Shown piece by piece: positions 26,190 to 36,618 of a DNA stretch of 64,000 nt. This DNA is from Halioglobus japonicus (GTDB lineage: Bacteria > Pseudomonadota > Gammaproteobacteria > Pseudomonadales > Halieaceae): NCBI RefSeq assembly GCF_001983995.1, contig NZ_CP019450.1:1674001-1738000 (forward strand), read 5' to 3'. The first letter of the stretch is position 1. Every line of letters starts with the position of its first letter. The notes under the pieces are model-generated. The model worked only from the letters and a program-made list of their open reading frames with translations. It made no database searches and had not been told where the DNA came from. The translations under genes and the position numbers were made by a program.

Positions 26190-26545
26190 GCAAACGTACT
26201 CCGCACCCTGGTAGCCTGATTCCCGCGCTCATTCTCGAGCCCGCGGGAATCTCCCAGTCGATGCTTGCGCGTCAGCTGGGTTTCAATCAGCCCCAGCCAG
26301 TGAATGAGCTGGTGAAGGGCAAGCGTGGCATCACGCCCAAAATGGCGCTGCTGCTGGAGCGTGCCACCCGCGGCGAATACAATGCTGAGTTCTGGCTGCT
26401 GGCCCAATTGCGCTGGGAACTGGATCAGGCGCGCCGTGACATGCCGCGTACCAGGCTCGCTATGGTTGAGTCGGTCGAGGCTGAAATGGCGTGTAATAGC
26501 GATTGCGATTCACTGCTTGAGTTAAGTGCGCAACTTCGCGCATGA
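26186..26545 (+). CDS. Orphan HigA-like XRE regulator
   Basis: A 119-residue helix-turn-helix protein with the HigA/VapI antitoxin pattern: PGSLIPALILEPAGISQSMLARQLGFNQPQPVNELVKGKRGITPKMALLLERATRGEYNAEFWL is visible in order, including the characteristic FWL end of the domain. HigA normally follows its RelE-like toxin HigB, but no toxin gene lies on either side. The ATGA overlap ties it to the SPFH gene. It may be a domesticated regulator or an antitoxin protecting against an off-site toxin. Confidence 0.75.
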   Translation: MSKRTPHPGSLIPALILEPAGISQSMLARQLGFNQPQPVNELVKGKRGITPKMALLLERATRGEYNAEFWLLAQLRWELDQARRDMPRTRLAMVESVEAEMACNSDCDSLLELSAQLRA

Positions 26546-26578
26546 TTAGCTTTTTGGCCAAACGACCCAATAACGACT

Positions 26579-28730
26579 ATGAACAAAGCCCTTCTGGCGG
26601 CGCTGCTGGCGCTGCCTCTGCTCTCTGCTTGTGAAAATATGCCTGAAAACAATCACTCCGATGGCCCCCCGTTGCTGAGAAGCGCCCCAGCGAGCGCAGC
26701 TACCACGGCCTCGTTCTTGAAGATGATTATTTCTGGCTGAAAGACCCGTCATACCCGGACACGGATGACGAGGACGTGCTGGACTACCTGCGCGCGGAAA
26801 ACGCCTGGTTCGAACGCCAGATGGCACCGCGTCATGAGTTGGTGGAAACGCTCTTTGAGGAGATGAAAGGGCGTATGGAGGAAGATCTCGCGGAAGTCCC
26901 CTGGATTGAAGGGGGCTACGAGTATCGCTGGCGCTACAGCCCTGGCTCAGAGTACAAGCTGTGGGAGCGCCGTGCGTCGGGCAGCGACGAGTACGAGACC
27001 ATTCTCGATGAAGCCAAAGAAGCAGAGGGTCACGAGTTTTTCTCCCTTGGTAATCTCAGTATCAGCCCGGATGGCAAGCGTCTTGCCTGGAGCGCCGACT
27101 TCAATGGATCGGAGCGCGAGCACCTGGTGGTAGACGATCTTGCCACCGGTGAGCGTTTCGCAGATGGCTCGGAGCGGGTGTCCTCAGGCGGCCTGGCATG
27201 GGCCGCCGATAGCGATTCCATCTACTACAGTGAGGTCGAAGAAGACGCCTGGTATACGCTGCGGGTCAAACAGCATGTTATCGGGACCTCGGCGGCGAAA
27301 GATCGGGAAATTTTCTACAACCCGGATCGCACTCTGTTCCTGAGCCTCTCTGAATCACGGTCGCGCGAATATGTGCTGATCACCATGGATGATCGCACCA
27401 CGACTTACACCTACCATTTTCCGACTGATGCCAGCGAGGCCAAACCCGAACTGGTGAGCCCGGCACGCGAGGGTGTGCGCTATGTGGCGGATCATGCGAA
27501 TGGGCAGTTCTACATTCGCACCAATGATGAGCATGTCAACTTCCGCATCGTCACCGCCCCTGAAGACACGCCGGATGCATCTCACTGGCAGAGCCTGTTC
27601 CCGCCGTCCGACGACATCTATTACCGCGACATTACGGTGTTCGATGATTTTGTAGCAATTGAAGAAACCTCTGAGGGGCTGAGCCGGGTGCGTGTTCGTC
27701 TCAATAGTGGCGAGGAGCACTATGTCCGCTTTGACGAGGACGTTTACACAGCCTCCCTGGGGATCAATGCAGATCCCGCGGCGAAGTTTTTGCGCATCAG
27801 CTATGAATCGATGATTACGCCGGATACAGTGTACGATTACATTCCGGCGCAAAAGAAAATGACCCTGCGCCGCCAGCAACAGATTCCCAGCGGTTACAAT
27901 AAGAGCCTTTACACCACGGGCCGCATCTGGGTGACTGCCCGGGATGGCGTCGAGGTGCCGGTGTCCATCGTGCATCGCAAAGATGTTGTGCTCGATGGTC
28001 AGGCGCCCATGCTGCTGTACGGCTACGGTGCCTATTCACACACGGTGAATCCGACGTTCTCCACGCTGCGTCCCAGCCTGTTGGATCGCGGGGTGATCTG
28101 GGGCATCGCACACATTCGCGGCGGTGCCGCCATGGGGTACCAGTGGTATCTCGATGGCAAGCTCGAAAAACGCACCAATACCTTCAACGACTTTGTCGAT
28201 GTCAGTCGTCACCTGGTTGAAAACGACTATACCAACCCCGAGCGCCTGGCCATCATGGGAGGCAGCGCGGGTGGTGAACTCGTAGGCGCTGCTGTGGTCC
28301 AGGCCCCGAGATGTATCAGGCGGCGGTGCTGCAGGTGCCGTTTGTCGATGTGCTTAACACCATGCTGGACGAGACTCTGCCTTTGACTCCGCCGGAATGG
28401 TTGGAGTGGGGCAACCCGATTGAGTCCAAGGCGGCCTTTGAACTCATTCAGTCCTACAGTCCGTACGACAATGTTGAGGCTATGGACTATCCGGCGATGA
28501 TGGTAACCGGTGGTTTGAATGACCCCCGTGTAACCTACTGGGAACCCGCCAAGTGGACCGCTAAAATGCGCGCTCTCAAAACCGATGATAATGAGCTGAT
28601 CATGAAGATTAATATGGGCGCGGGCCACCAGGGTAAAACTGGTCGCTATGCCTCTGTTTACGAGTGGGCAGAAGAATTCGCTTTCGTGTTGACGCAACTG
28701 GGTGTTGAATCCGTCGATACTCAGGACTAA
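26579..28730 (+). pseudogene. ptrB: Oligopeptidase B-like lipoprotein (S9A), two frameshifts
   Basis: ATG 26579 opens a lipoprotein signal (MNKALLAALLALPLLSAC). The body follows oligopeptidase B: a beta-propeller part (EGGYEYRWRYSPGSEYKLWERRA) and an alpha/beta-hydrolase part. Ser is in MGGSAGGELVG, Asp in TGGLNDPRVTYWEPAKW and His in MGAGHQGKTGRY. The frame breaks twice, near 26665-26670 (C6) and 28304-28307 (C4). One extra C at each restores a 717-residue chain of normal family length, with QAPEMYQAAVLQVPFVDV reading through the second site. The enzyme cleaves short peptides after basic residues. A lipoprotein signal is unusual for PtrB. Whether it is inactive or mis-sequenced cannot be told here. 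Confidence 0.85.
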
Positions 28731-28748
28731 CGCTGCAGGACCTATAGT

Positions 28749-30124
28749 GTGAAAATCCATAAACCTCTTTCCGTCGCCGTGGCTCTGCTTACGGTGGCGG
28801 CCTGTTCTGACAGTGACCCTCGGCCTGCTGTCAGCGCATCCAATCTCTCTGTAATTTCAACGGCTCTGCCGGAAGGCGCCCCGGGCGAAATGCCCAGCCT
28901 GATGTTCCGTGCGGTACTGGACGTACCTCAGCCGCGGGACGTCAGCATTAACTACTCAACCAAAGCTGAGTCGGCCACACCCGGTGATGATTATCTCGAC
29001 ACAGCGGGTGAAGCGGTGATTCGTGCAGGCGAGCTTGAGGCCTTCATCAGTGTGGATCTATTAGGCGATGCCGAAGAGGAATCGGCCGAGACATTTACCC
29101 TCGAGCTCAGTGTGCTGGGCAATGCCAATCTCGTCGATGTTACTCCCACCGGCACGATCGCCAACGATGATACCGTTTGCGATACGCCCTACAGTTACAC
29201 CGAGAATCCCTGGCGTGTCTTCGGCGCCGATCCGCTCAACTACGCCCACCGCGGTGGCGTTATCGACTTCCCCGAGAATACCTTGTTCGCTTATGGTGAA
29301 GTCGCTGTAGTCGGTGCCGACGTGCTGGAAATGGACGTGTATCAGACAGCCGATAATGAACTGGTTGTGCTGCATGACCTGACCGTGGATCGCACCACGA
29401 ATGGCACCGGCCGGGTAGTGGATCTCACGCTGGCTGAGCTCAAAGCCCTGGATGCCGCTTATTGGTTTGTACCCGGCGAAGGTACGCCCCATGATCGGCC
29501 CGACGACGCTTACGTTTTCCGCGGTATCGCCACGGGCGATGCCCCCCACCGCCAGGTTACAGCCGCGAAGATTTCCAGATACCTACTCTGGAAGAGGCCC
29601 TGCAGCGTTTTCCCCATAACCTGATCAATGTCGAGCTTAAGCCGGATCTCGATGGTGTGGGCGACTACGAGGGCCAGATGGCTTCACTGTTGCAGCGCTA
29701 CGGCCGCGCCAGTGATGTGATAGCGGCGTCTTTCGTGGATGAGGCCGCGATGAACTTCAAGGCAGTGGCGCCCTGTGTACATACCTCGGTCCCCCTCGAC
29801 CAGGGGTCTGCGCTGGTACTTGGGTCGCTGGGAGACGGGGTGATTCCACCCGTACCTGAGCACGTGGCGTTCCAGGTGCCGCCGGATACCAGTCAGATTA
29901 CCGGGTCCGGTCAATTGCCGGATGACTTCTTTCTTGAGGTGGTCACCGAGGACTTTGTCGCGGACGCGCACGCCGCCAACCTGGCCGTGCAGGTGTGGAC
30001 GATTAACACCTGCGAGGACATGCTGCGGATGATGGCCTTCGGGGTGGATGCCATTATGACGGACCGGCCGGTGCTGCTGGAAGAATTACTCAATACACCT
30101 GCGGATCAGCGCAGCTGTGAATAA
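28749..30124 (+). pseudogene. Glycerophosphodiester phosphodiesterase lipoprotein with Calx-beta-like domain, frameshifted
   Basis: GTG 28749 opens a lipoprotein signal (MKIHKPLSVAVALLTVAAC). Residues about 35-135 resemble a Calx-beta repeat (SINYSTKAESATPGDDYL, then TGTIANDD). A GDPD domain follows with YAHRGG, PENTLFAY, LEMDVYQTADNELVVLHD and the terminal MTDRP motif. The enzyme hydrolyses glycerophosphodiesters to glycerol-3-P and alcohol for phosphorus or carbon recovery. The frame breaks at the C6 run 29542-29547; adding one C yields PPPGYSREDFQIPTLEEAL and a continuous 458-residue protein. It lies 18 bp after the ptrB-like gene and is probably in the same transcript. Confidence 0.85.
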
Positions 30125-30157
30125 GCCTGTATCCAGTCAGAGCAACGAGGCAAGTAC

Positions 30158-32250
30158 ATGAATCTCAAACCCCTGTTAATGGCAGCGGCACTCATGGGTG
30201 TGAATGCCGTGGCCGAAACCGAAGATCCCTTCCTCTGGCTGGAAGATATCCAGGGCGATAGGGCGCTGACCTGGGTGGAGCAGCAGAATGCGGTCTCGAC
30301 CAAGCGCTTGATGGCGGAGCCGGCTTATCAGGCCTCTTATGATTCGACGCTGGCTATTCTCGACTCGGATGATCTTATCCAGCGCCCGATCCCGGTGGGC
30401 GATGACGTGTATAACTACCGTCAGAACGATGCCCATCCGCGCGGTATTTTGCGCCGCACCAGCGCCAAGAGTTATCGCGCCAATGAGCCCGAATGGGAAA
30501 CTGTTCTGGACCTTGATGCGTTGAGTAAACGCGAGGGCGCCCCTGGGTATTCAAGGGTATGAACTGCCTAGCGCCGGCCAATCAGCGCTGCCTGCTGACG
30601 CTGTCGCCCGGCGGCAGCGATGCCTCGCAGATCCGCGAGTTCGATCTGCAGGAAAAGACGTTTGTGAAGGGTGGTTTGCACCTCCCTGAAGCCAAGAGCA
30701 ACGTGTTGTGGATTGATGCGGACAGCTGGTTGATCGGTACGGATTGGGGCGAGGGCAGCCTGACAGTATCAACGCTGCCGCGTCAGCTGAAGGTGCTTAA
30801 GCGCGGCCAGTCCCTGGATCAGGCCCAGTTGCTGTTTGAGGTGGGGCGTGAAGACGTCATTGCTTACGCCCGCGGTGCCGAGGTCAAGGGCAAGTCCTAC
30901 TTTGTACTGACGCGTGCTGTCGATTTCTTTAATGGTGAGCAGGTGCTCTGGGACGGCGAGCAGTTATTTCCGCTGGCACTGCCCCAGGATATCCAGATTC
31001 AGGCCGCCTTTGGCGATGAATTACTCCTGAAGGTACCCAGTGATTGGTCCGTCGCCGGCCAGACGATTCCCGGTGGCGCGCTGGTGTCTGTGGACATTGA
31101 GCAACTTATTGCTGGCAAGCCCGTTCCCACCACGTTGTTTTCACCGTCCGAGCGGGTCTCGCTCGACTGGGTTCAGGCGACCAACGGCGAGCTCTATTAC
31201 GCCACACTCGACAATGTGACCAGTCGACTATACCGGGCCAGTCGCACGGCCGACGGTTGGGACTCTGAGAACATCCAGCTCCCTGGCCTGGGGGTAGCGG
31301 CCAATCCCTTTACCTGCAGTTGCTCCTCAGAAACCCTCGCCCACGATCACGATGGTTTGTACTACCAGTATGAAGACTTTCTGACGCCCGACGCGTTGTA
31401 CCACACCCGCGATGGCCGGGCGCCGGCGGCGGTGAAGCAGATGCAGCCGCTGTTCGATGCGCAGTCGCTCTCCTTGCAGCAGTTACACGCCACGTCTGCA
31501 GATGGCACCAAGATCCCCTATTTTCTGGTGGGGCCGCATAAAACACCCAGCGACGGTAAGGCACCGGTGCTGTTGATTGCCTACGGCGGTTTTGCCGTGA
31601 ACTACACACCGTTTTACAGCGCGGTTACCGGCAAATCCTGGCTGGAGAACGGGGGTGTGCTCGCTGTAGCGAATATTCGCGGTGGCGGTGAGTTTGGTCC
31701 AGCCTGGCACCAGGCGGCGGTGCAGGAAAATCACATGAAGAACTTTGAAGACCTGATTGCGGTCGGAGAAGATCTTGTCGATCGCAAGATTACCTCGCCC
31801 CAGCACCTGGGCATTCGCGGTGGCTCGCAGGGCGGTCTGCTCGTTGGCGGCTCGCTGATGCTGCGTCCGGATCTGTTCGGCGCGGCGATCAGCCAGGTGC
31901 CGTTGCTGGATATGCAGCGATACACCAAGCTGCTCAATGGCGCGAGCTGGATCTCTGAATACGGTGACCCCGACAAGCCCGAGCAGTGGGCATACATCAA
32001 GACCTGGTCGCCGTATCACCTGATCAGCAAGGACAATAACTACGGCGAGCCATTCATTTGGACGACAACGCGTGACGATCGGGTGCATCCCGGCCATGCC
32101 CGTAAAATGGTCGCCAAGTTGCAGAGCTACGGCCATCCGGTACTGTACTTTGAGAATACAGAGGGTGGCCACGGGGCAGGATCGACCAATGAGCAGCGGG
32201 CCCGTGCATCGGCGTTGGAGTACGCCTACCTGTGGAGTCGTCTAAAATAG
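30158..32250 (+). pseudogene. Periplasmic prolyl oligopeptidase (S9A), frameshifted
   Basis: The ATG at 30158 opens a signal peptide (MNLKPLLMAAALMGVNAVA). A prolyl oligopeptidase follows: propeller start EDPFLWLEDIQGDRALTWVEQQN, Ser in RGGSQGGLLVGGS, Asp in TTRDDRVHPGHARKM and His in TEGGHGAGSTNEQRA. The family cleaves proline-containing short peptides. The frame breaks at the C4 run 30540-30543; one added C gives the expected GAPWVFKGMNCLAP junction and a 697-residue protein, the usual length. It lies 33 bp after the GDPD gene. The three frameshifted exported hydrolases run in series. Confidence 0.85.
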
Positions 32251-32337
32251 CCAGCTAGGGCGTCCCCGGTCTGACGGGGGCATCAGGTTCACTCGCAGTA
32301 GCGACTGGAGGTCACTGTCGGCATCTTCGCGAGGCTG

Positions 32338-32364
32338 TCAGGGTAGGGTATTGTCCTGCCCTGA
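32338..32364 (+). other. Hairpin downstream of prolyl oligopeptidase, no T-run
   Basis: TCAGGGTAGG (32338-32347) pairs with CCTGCCCTGA (32355-32364) over 10 bp with one G-U, 7-nt loop. It lacks a T-run, so an intrinsic terminator is not clear; it lies between the peptidase stop and the DUF2721 start. Confidence 0.35.
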
Positions 32365-32392
32365 TAGTCCCAACTAATACTGGAATGCGCGC

Positions 32393-32833
32393 ATGGACGT
32401 TTCTGCAAGTACGCTGGCGATGACCATACACACGGCCGTGGCGCCGGTGTTTCTGTTGGCCGGCATCGCTGGTTTTCTCAATGTTCTGTCGGCCCGCCTG
32501 GGGCGCATTGTCGACCGGGCCCGGGTGCTTGAGCAGCGGGTGACCGAGTTAGAAGAATCGGTGCGCCTGGATGTGGCCAATGCCGAGCTGCGCACCCTCT
32601 GGCGCCGGGTAAAAATCATTAACTGGTCAATTGGCTTGTGTACCGCATCAGCGTTAATGGTGTGTCTGTTGGTGGTCAGCTTGTTTATTGGCGGTATGTG
32701 GACGTTCAACAGCGACGAGGTGATAGTCGTGTTCTTTGTGGTGGCCTTGCTATTACTGATTGTGGCACTGGTGTTGTTCCTCAAAGAAGTGCAGCTGGCC
32801 ACGCGGCTGCTGCAGGGCAGTGCTAACGCTTGA
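32393..32833 (+). CDS. DUF2721 membrane protein
   Basis: A 146-residue protein matching the DUF2721 pattern. An N-terminal membrane helix holds VAPVFLLAGIAGFLNVLSARLGRIVDRARVLE, a charged helical segment (QRVTELEESVRLDVANAELRTLWRRV) follows, and two further membrane helices span about residues 80-105 and 112-132. The function of the family is unknown. The ATG at 32393 has no strong Shine-Dalgarno. It converges with a small membrane-anchored protein whose stop lies 3 bp away, with a short AACGC/GCGTT hairpin (32825-32838) shared by the two 3' ends. Confidence 0.82.
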   Translation: MDVSASTLAMTIHTAVAPVFLLAGIAGFLNVLSARLGRIVDRARVLEQRVTELEESVRLDVANAELRTLWRRVKIINWSIGLCTASALMVCLLVVSLFIGGMWTFNSDEVIVVFFVVALLLLIVALVLFLKEVQLATRLLQGSANA

Positions 32834-32836
32834 GCG

Positions 32837-33106
32837 TTAATAGGAATTCCAACGGCCGTCCTCCCAGAAAAGATTAAGTTCTTCGGCACAGCGCAGCTGC
32901 ACGTCGGAAGTATTGCGCGTCACGCCGGCGTTGCCGGCAATCGTGCTCAGGCGTTCTTCGCGGGTAATACACTCCGTCATGGCCTTGCGATTTATTTCCC
33001 ACTGGGCCTCACGCAGATCGGGGCCGCCCCGGGCGATGTAGTTCTCGTAATACCAGTAGCCGACGCCGAAAATAGCGCCGAGGAGCAGGATTTCTCGCAG
33101 GCCCAT
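32837..33106 (-). CDS. Small single-TM protein, unknown function
   Basis: I do not recognise this 89-residue protein. It opens with a membrane helix (MGLREILLLGAIFGVGYWYYENYIA), followed by a soluble helical part with two Cys (MTECITREE, LRCAEELNLFW) and a tryptophan-containing tail. The arrangement suggests an inner-membrane anchor with a periplasmic or cytosolic domain holding one possible disulphide. The ATG has a GGGGACAG Shine-Dalgarno upstream. It lies between the DUF2721 gene and oxyR, on its own. Confidence 0.65.
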   Translation of the reverse strand: MGLREILLLGAIFGVGYWYYENYIARGGPDLREAQWEINRKAMTECITREERLSTIAGNAGVTRNTSDVQLRCAEELNLFWEDGRWNSY

Positions 33107-33191
33107 AACTGTCCCCTTGGGTTCTTATTGGGCCCGAGTATAGGCGAACGACGGGTTCGGGTAAGTCTTCTTTTGGCGAATAGTCGAGATT

Positions 33192-34085
33192 TCAGGCAGC
33201 CGCCAATTGATCTTGAAACAGCGCCAGCAGGGCTTCAATATTGGCCATGCCGGGATAGTTGGGGCGGATGGCAATCGCGAGTTCGCGATGCGGCCCCGGC
33301 TCTTCCAGGGGTATGCTGGCCAGTCGTTTATCGCCGCTCACCAGCTGCTCCAAGGCGATTTGCGGCACCAACGTAGAGCCGATATTGCCGATGACCAGTT
33401 GAATCAGTGTCGACAGGCTGGTGGCGCTGAACTTGTGCGGCGATATGCTCTCCAGCTGGCAGGCCGACAGTGCGTGGTCGGTGAGGCAGTGGCCATCCTT
33501 GAGCAACATCAGGTGAGTTTCCGCAAGGTCCTTGGCGCTGGCCACACGCAGCGATGCGGCTGCGTCTTCACTGTTGAGAATCCACAACAGATCTTCACGC
33601 CAGAACGGGAAGGTAAGCAGGCCCTCGCAGTCATAGGGCAGCGCGACTATGGCGGCATCCAGTGCGCCTCGGCGCAATTGATCCAGCACTTCGGCCGATT
33701 GATCTTCAATGATATCCAGTTGCAGGGCGGGATAGTGTTGGTGCAGCGCGGGCAGCACCTTGGGCAGCAGGTAGGGGCCAATAGTGGGAATCACGCCTAT
33801 GGTCAGCGGTGTGCTCAGTGGCTCGCGCTGGGCATCGGCCAGCTTGGCCAGGTCCTCCATTTGCAATTTGATCTGGCGCGCGCGCTCGAGCACTTGCTGC
33901 CCCAGGGGCGTGACCAGTACTTTGCGATTATCGCGCTCAAACACCTGGAAACCGAGCTGTTTCTCCATTTCTGACAAGGCCGTGCTCAGGGCCGACTGGG
34001 AAATATTGCAGTCCTCAGCCGCCTTTTTGAAGTGCAGGTGGCGCTCTACGGCAAGCGCGTAGTGAATCTGTTTCAGGGAGATCAT
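33192..34085 (-). CDS. oxyR: OxyR-type LysR regulator
   Basis: A 297-residue LysR-family protein with an N-terminal winged helix (LKQIHYALAVERHLHFKKAAEDCNISQSALSTALSEMEKQLG). Its effector domain contains KDGHCLTDHALSAC, where two Cys with eight residues between them match the peroxide-sensing Cys199/Cys208 pair of OxyR. Peroxide forms the disulphide and switches on catalase and peroxidase genes. It is divergent from the catalase-peroxidase gene, the classic oxyR-katG layout, with a candidate binding site between them. Confidence in OxyR rather than another LysR member is high because of the Cys pair and the neighbour. Confidence 0.9.
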   Translation of the reverse strand: MISLKQIHYALAVERHLHFKKAAEDCNISQSALSTALSEMEKQLGFQVFERDNRKVLVTPLGQQVLERARQIKLQMEDLAKLADAQREPLSTPLTIGVIPTIGPYLLPKVLPALHQHYPALQLDIIEDQSAEVLDQLRRGALDAAIVALPYDCEGLLTFPFWREDLLWILNSEDAAASLRVASAKDLAETHLMLLKDGHCLTDHALSACQLESISPHKFSATSLSTLIQLVIGNIGSTLVPQIALEQLVSGDKRLASIPLEEPGPHRELAIAIRPNYPGMANIEALLALFQDQLAAA

Positions 34086-34150
34086 GACCGGGTTTTGGCT
34101 CCACCTTCATCGATGCCAACATTAGACAGGATACACCATTCATTCAGCCA

Positions 34151-34178
34151 TTTGATCGTTTGTATCAAAGTGATTGAT
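34151..34178. promoter_or_regulatory. Candidate OxyR site between oxyR and katG
   Basis: TTTGAT-N7-ATCAAA (34151-34169) is followed by TTGAT (34174-34178), giving three alternating half-sites in the divergent intergenic region. The 7-bp spacing and T-N11-A core fit a LysR-type site and OxyR's habit of contacting several spaced half-sites, although the sequence is not the enterobacterial ATAG-N7-CTAT consensus. Confidence 0.5.
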
Positions 34179-34332
34179 TTTTCTGAACGTGGCGTTGTTC
34201 CAGTGCAATCGGGAAATGTGATTTTGATGTTCAATTTTTTCAATTAAGCATTTACGTGCCGAGGCTCTAGGCTGAATGGACGTTGGGTGCTTTTGAGCGC
34301 CCCGGAAAAATCAATTTCACGAGGGATAGATC

Positions 34333-36518
34333 ATGTTTAAACCATCCAGACTTGCCGTTGCTGTGGCGGCGGCCACACTGACGCCACTGCTGCTCGCAGG
34401 TAGCGTTAACGCCACCCCTATCGGGGCCCCACCAATAAATTCTGGTGGCCGGAGCAGTTGGACCTGAGTTCGCTGCGCGTTCACGACGTGAGATCCAATC
34501 CCTATGGGGCCGACTTCGATTACGTCGCTGAATTTTCCAAAGTCGACTATCAGGCGCTGAAGAATGACATCGAAACCACGCTGACCAACTCCCAGGACTG
34601 GTGGCCAGCGGATTGGGGCCATTATGGCGGCCTGATGATTCGCATGGCCTGGCACAGCGCGGGCACCTACCGTGTGCACGATGGGCGCGGCGGTGCCGAT
34701 GGCGGCCAGCTACGTTTCGATCCCCTGAATAGCTGGCCGGACAACGGCAATCTGGACAAGGCTCGCCGCCTGCTGTGGCCGGTAAAGCAAAAGTATGGAC
34801 GCTCGGTGTCCTGGGCAGACCTGATGATTCTCGCCGGTAATGTATCGCTGGAATCCATGGGCTTCCAAACCCTTGGATTTGCCGGTGGCAGGGCTGACGA
34901 CTGGGAGGCGGACGAGGTCTACTGGGGTAAGGAAACCTCCATGCTGAGCAATGAAGAACGCTATGAAGGTGGCGAACTGGAGCGGCCTCTGGCGGCTGTA
35001 CAAATGGGCCTGATTTACGTGAATCCAGAAGGGCCTAATGCCAATATGGATCCCCTCGCGGCCGCTCAGGACATGCGTGAGTCCTTTGGCCGCATGGCCA
35101 TGAATGATGAGGAGATCGTCGCGTTGGTGGCCGGCGGTCACACCCTGGGTAAGGGTCACGGCGCCCACAAGCCCGCTGATTGCGTTGGTCCTGAGCCGGG
35201 CGCAGCGCCCATCGAGGAGCAAGGCTTTGGTTGGAAGAATAGCTGTGGCAAGGGCCACTCCGAAGACACGGTAACCAGTGGTCTGGAAGGCGCCTGGACC
35301 CAGACCCCTACAGCCTGGTCGATTCTCTATCTCGATAATCTGTTTCGGATGGATTGGGAACAGCACACCAGTCCCGCTGGCGCCCACCAATGGCGCCCTG
35401 TGGACAAGCGGATGCACGAAATCGTGCCCGACGCGCATATCGCGAGCAGACGGAATCCGCCGGTGATGTTTACCACTGACATTGCGCTCAAGGAGGACCC
35501 CGGTTTTCGCGCAGTCGCAGAGCGATTCTGGAAGAACCCCGAGGAGTTTGATGCCGCCTTCGCCCGGGCCTGGTTCAAATTGACCCACCGGGATCTGGGG
35601 CCTCGCGCGCGCTATGTGGGGCCGGAAGTACCCGAGGAGACCTACATCTGGCAGGACCCGGTGCCCGAGGGCAACACCCTCAGCGACCGCGACGTGGCCA
35701 AGCTCAAAAAGGCCGTCCTGAAATCGGGCCTGACGGTACCGCAACTGGTGCGTACCGCCTGGGCATCTGCCTCTACGTATCGTGAGTCGGATATGCGCGG
35801 CGGCGCAAACGGTGCACGGATTGCACTCGCGCCGCAAAAAGACTGGGCGGTGAACAATCCTCAAGAACTGGCGCAGGTGCTGTCCAAGCTAGGCGCCATC
35901 CAGGCAGACCACGGCAAGGTATCGCTGGCTGATCTGATTGTTATTGGTGGTGCTGCTGGCATCGAACAGGCCGCGCGGGAAGCCGGTCACAAGATCGATG
36001 TGCTGGTCACGACCGGGCGTGGCGACGCCACCCAGGAAATGACCGATGTTGTCTCCTTTGCGGTGTTGGAGCCCAAGGCAGACGCCTTCCGCAATTACTA
36101 CACGGGTGAAGCGTATATGCCACCGACAGAAATGCTGATCGACAAGGCGGATCTGCTGGGCCTGACGATTCCGGAGATGACAGCACTGCTCGGCGGTATG
36201 CGTGTTCTGGGCGCTAACGCAGATGGCGCCACCGCCGGTGTCCTGACCGACAACCCAGGCACGCTGAACAACGCGTTTTTCGTCAACCTGCTGACCATGG
36301 ACAACGAGTGGTCTAAGTCCGGTGAGGCGACGTATATTGGAAGGAATCGCGCTACCGGCAAGGCGGTTTACACCGCGACTTCGGTTGACCTGATCTTTGG
36401 GTCAAATTCGGAACTGCGCGCGGTGGCGGAAACCTACGCCTCAAATGATGGCGAGGCCCTATTCCTCAGCGACTTTGTGGCTGCCTGGAACAAGGTGATG
36501 GAAGCCGATCTTTATTGA
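34333..36518 (+). pseudogene. katG: Catalase-peroxidase with signal peptide, frameshifted near N-terminus
   Basis: ATG 34333 (GAGGGA upstream) opens a signal peptide, MFKPSRLAVAVAAATLTPLL. The frame breaks at the C4 run 34427-34430. One added C gives [20 protein letters not shown] and a continuous 728-residue catalase-peroxidase, the usual length. The distal site is [10 protein letters not shown] (catalytic Trp and His), the heme ligand His lies in [10 protein letters not shown], and the Tyr and Met of the Met-Tyr-Trp cross-link are in GLIYVNPEG and MRESFGRM. It removes hydrogen peroxide. An export signal makes it a KatP-like periplasmic form. As read, only a shortened leaderless protein from an internal start would form. 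Confidence 0.88.
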
Positions 36519-36564
36519 TTGGCTCTGCCAGCGACCGACGAGGTCGTGTCCAAGTTGCGTTCTC

Positions 36565-36589
36565 GGGGGGCTGTATGGCCCCCTTTTTT
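36565..36589 (+). terminator. Intrinsic terminator of katG
   Basis: GGGGGC (36566-36571) pairs with GCCCCC (36578-36583), 6-nt loop, then six T. It lies 47 bp after the katG stop. Confidence 0.85.
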
Positions 36590-36618
36590 ATGGTCGCATG
36601 GCAGCGAGCACTGGACGC

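Noticed and set aside
24440..30550. Programmed ribosomal frameshifting as the cause of the broken frames
   Set aside because: The sites lack a shared slippery heptamer with a downstream structure, and the breaks fall at different positions in unrelated genes.
34710..35864. A 384-codon minus-strand open frame inside katG
   Set aside because: It mirrors the codon structure of KatG on the other strand, has no recognisable motif and no ribosome site. It is an antisense shadow of a GC-rich gene.
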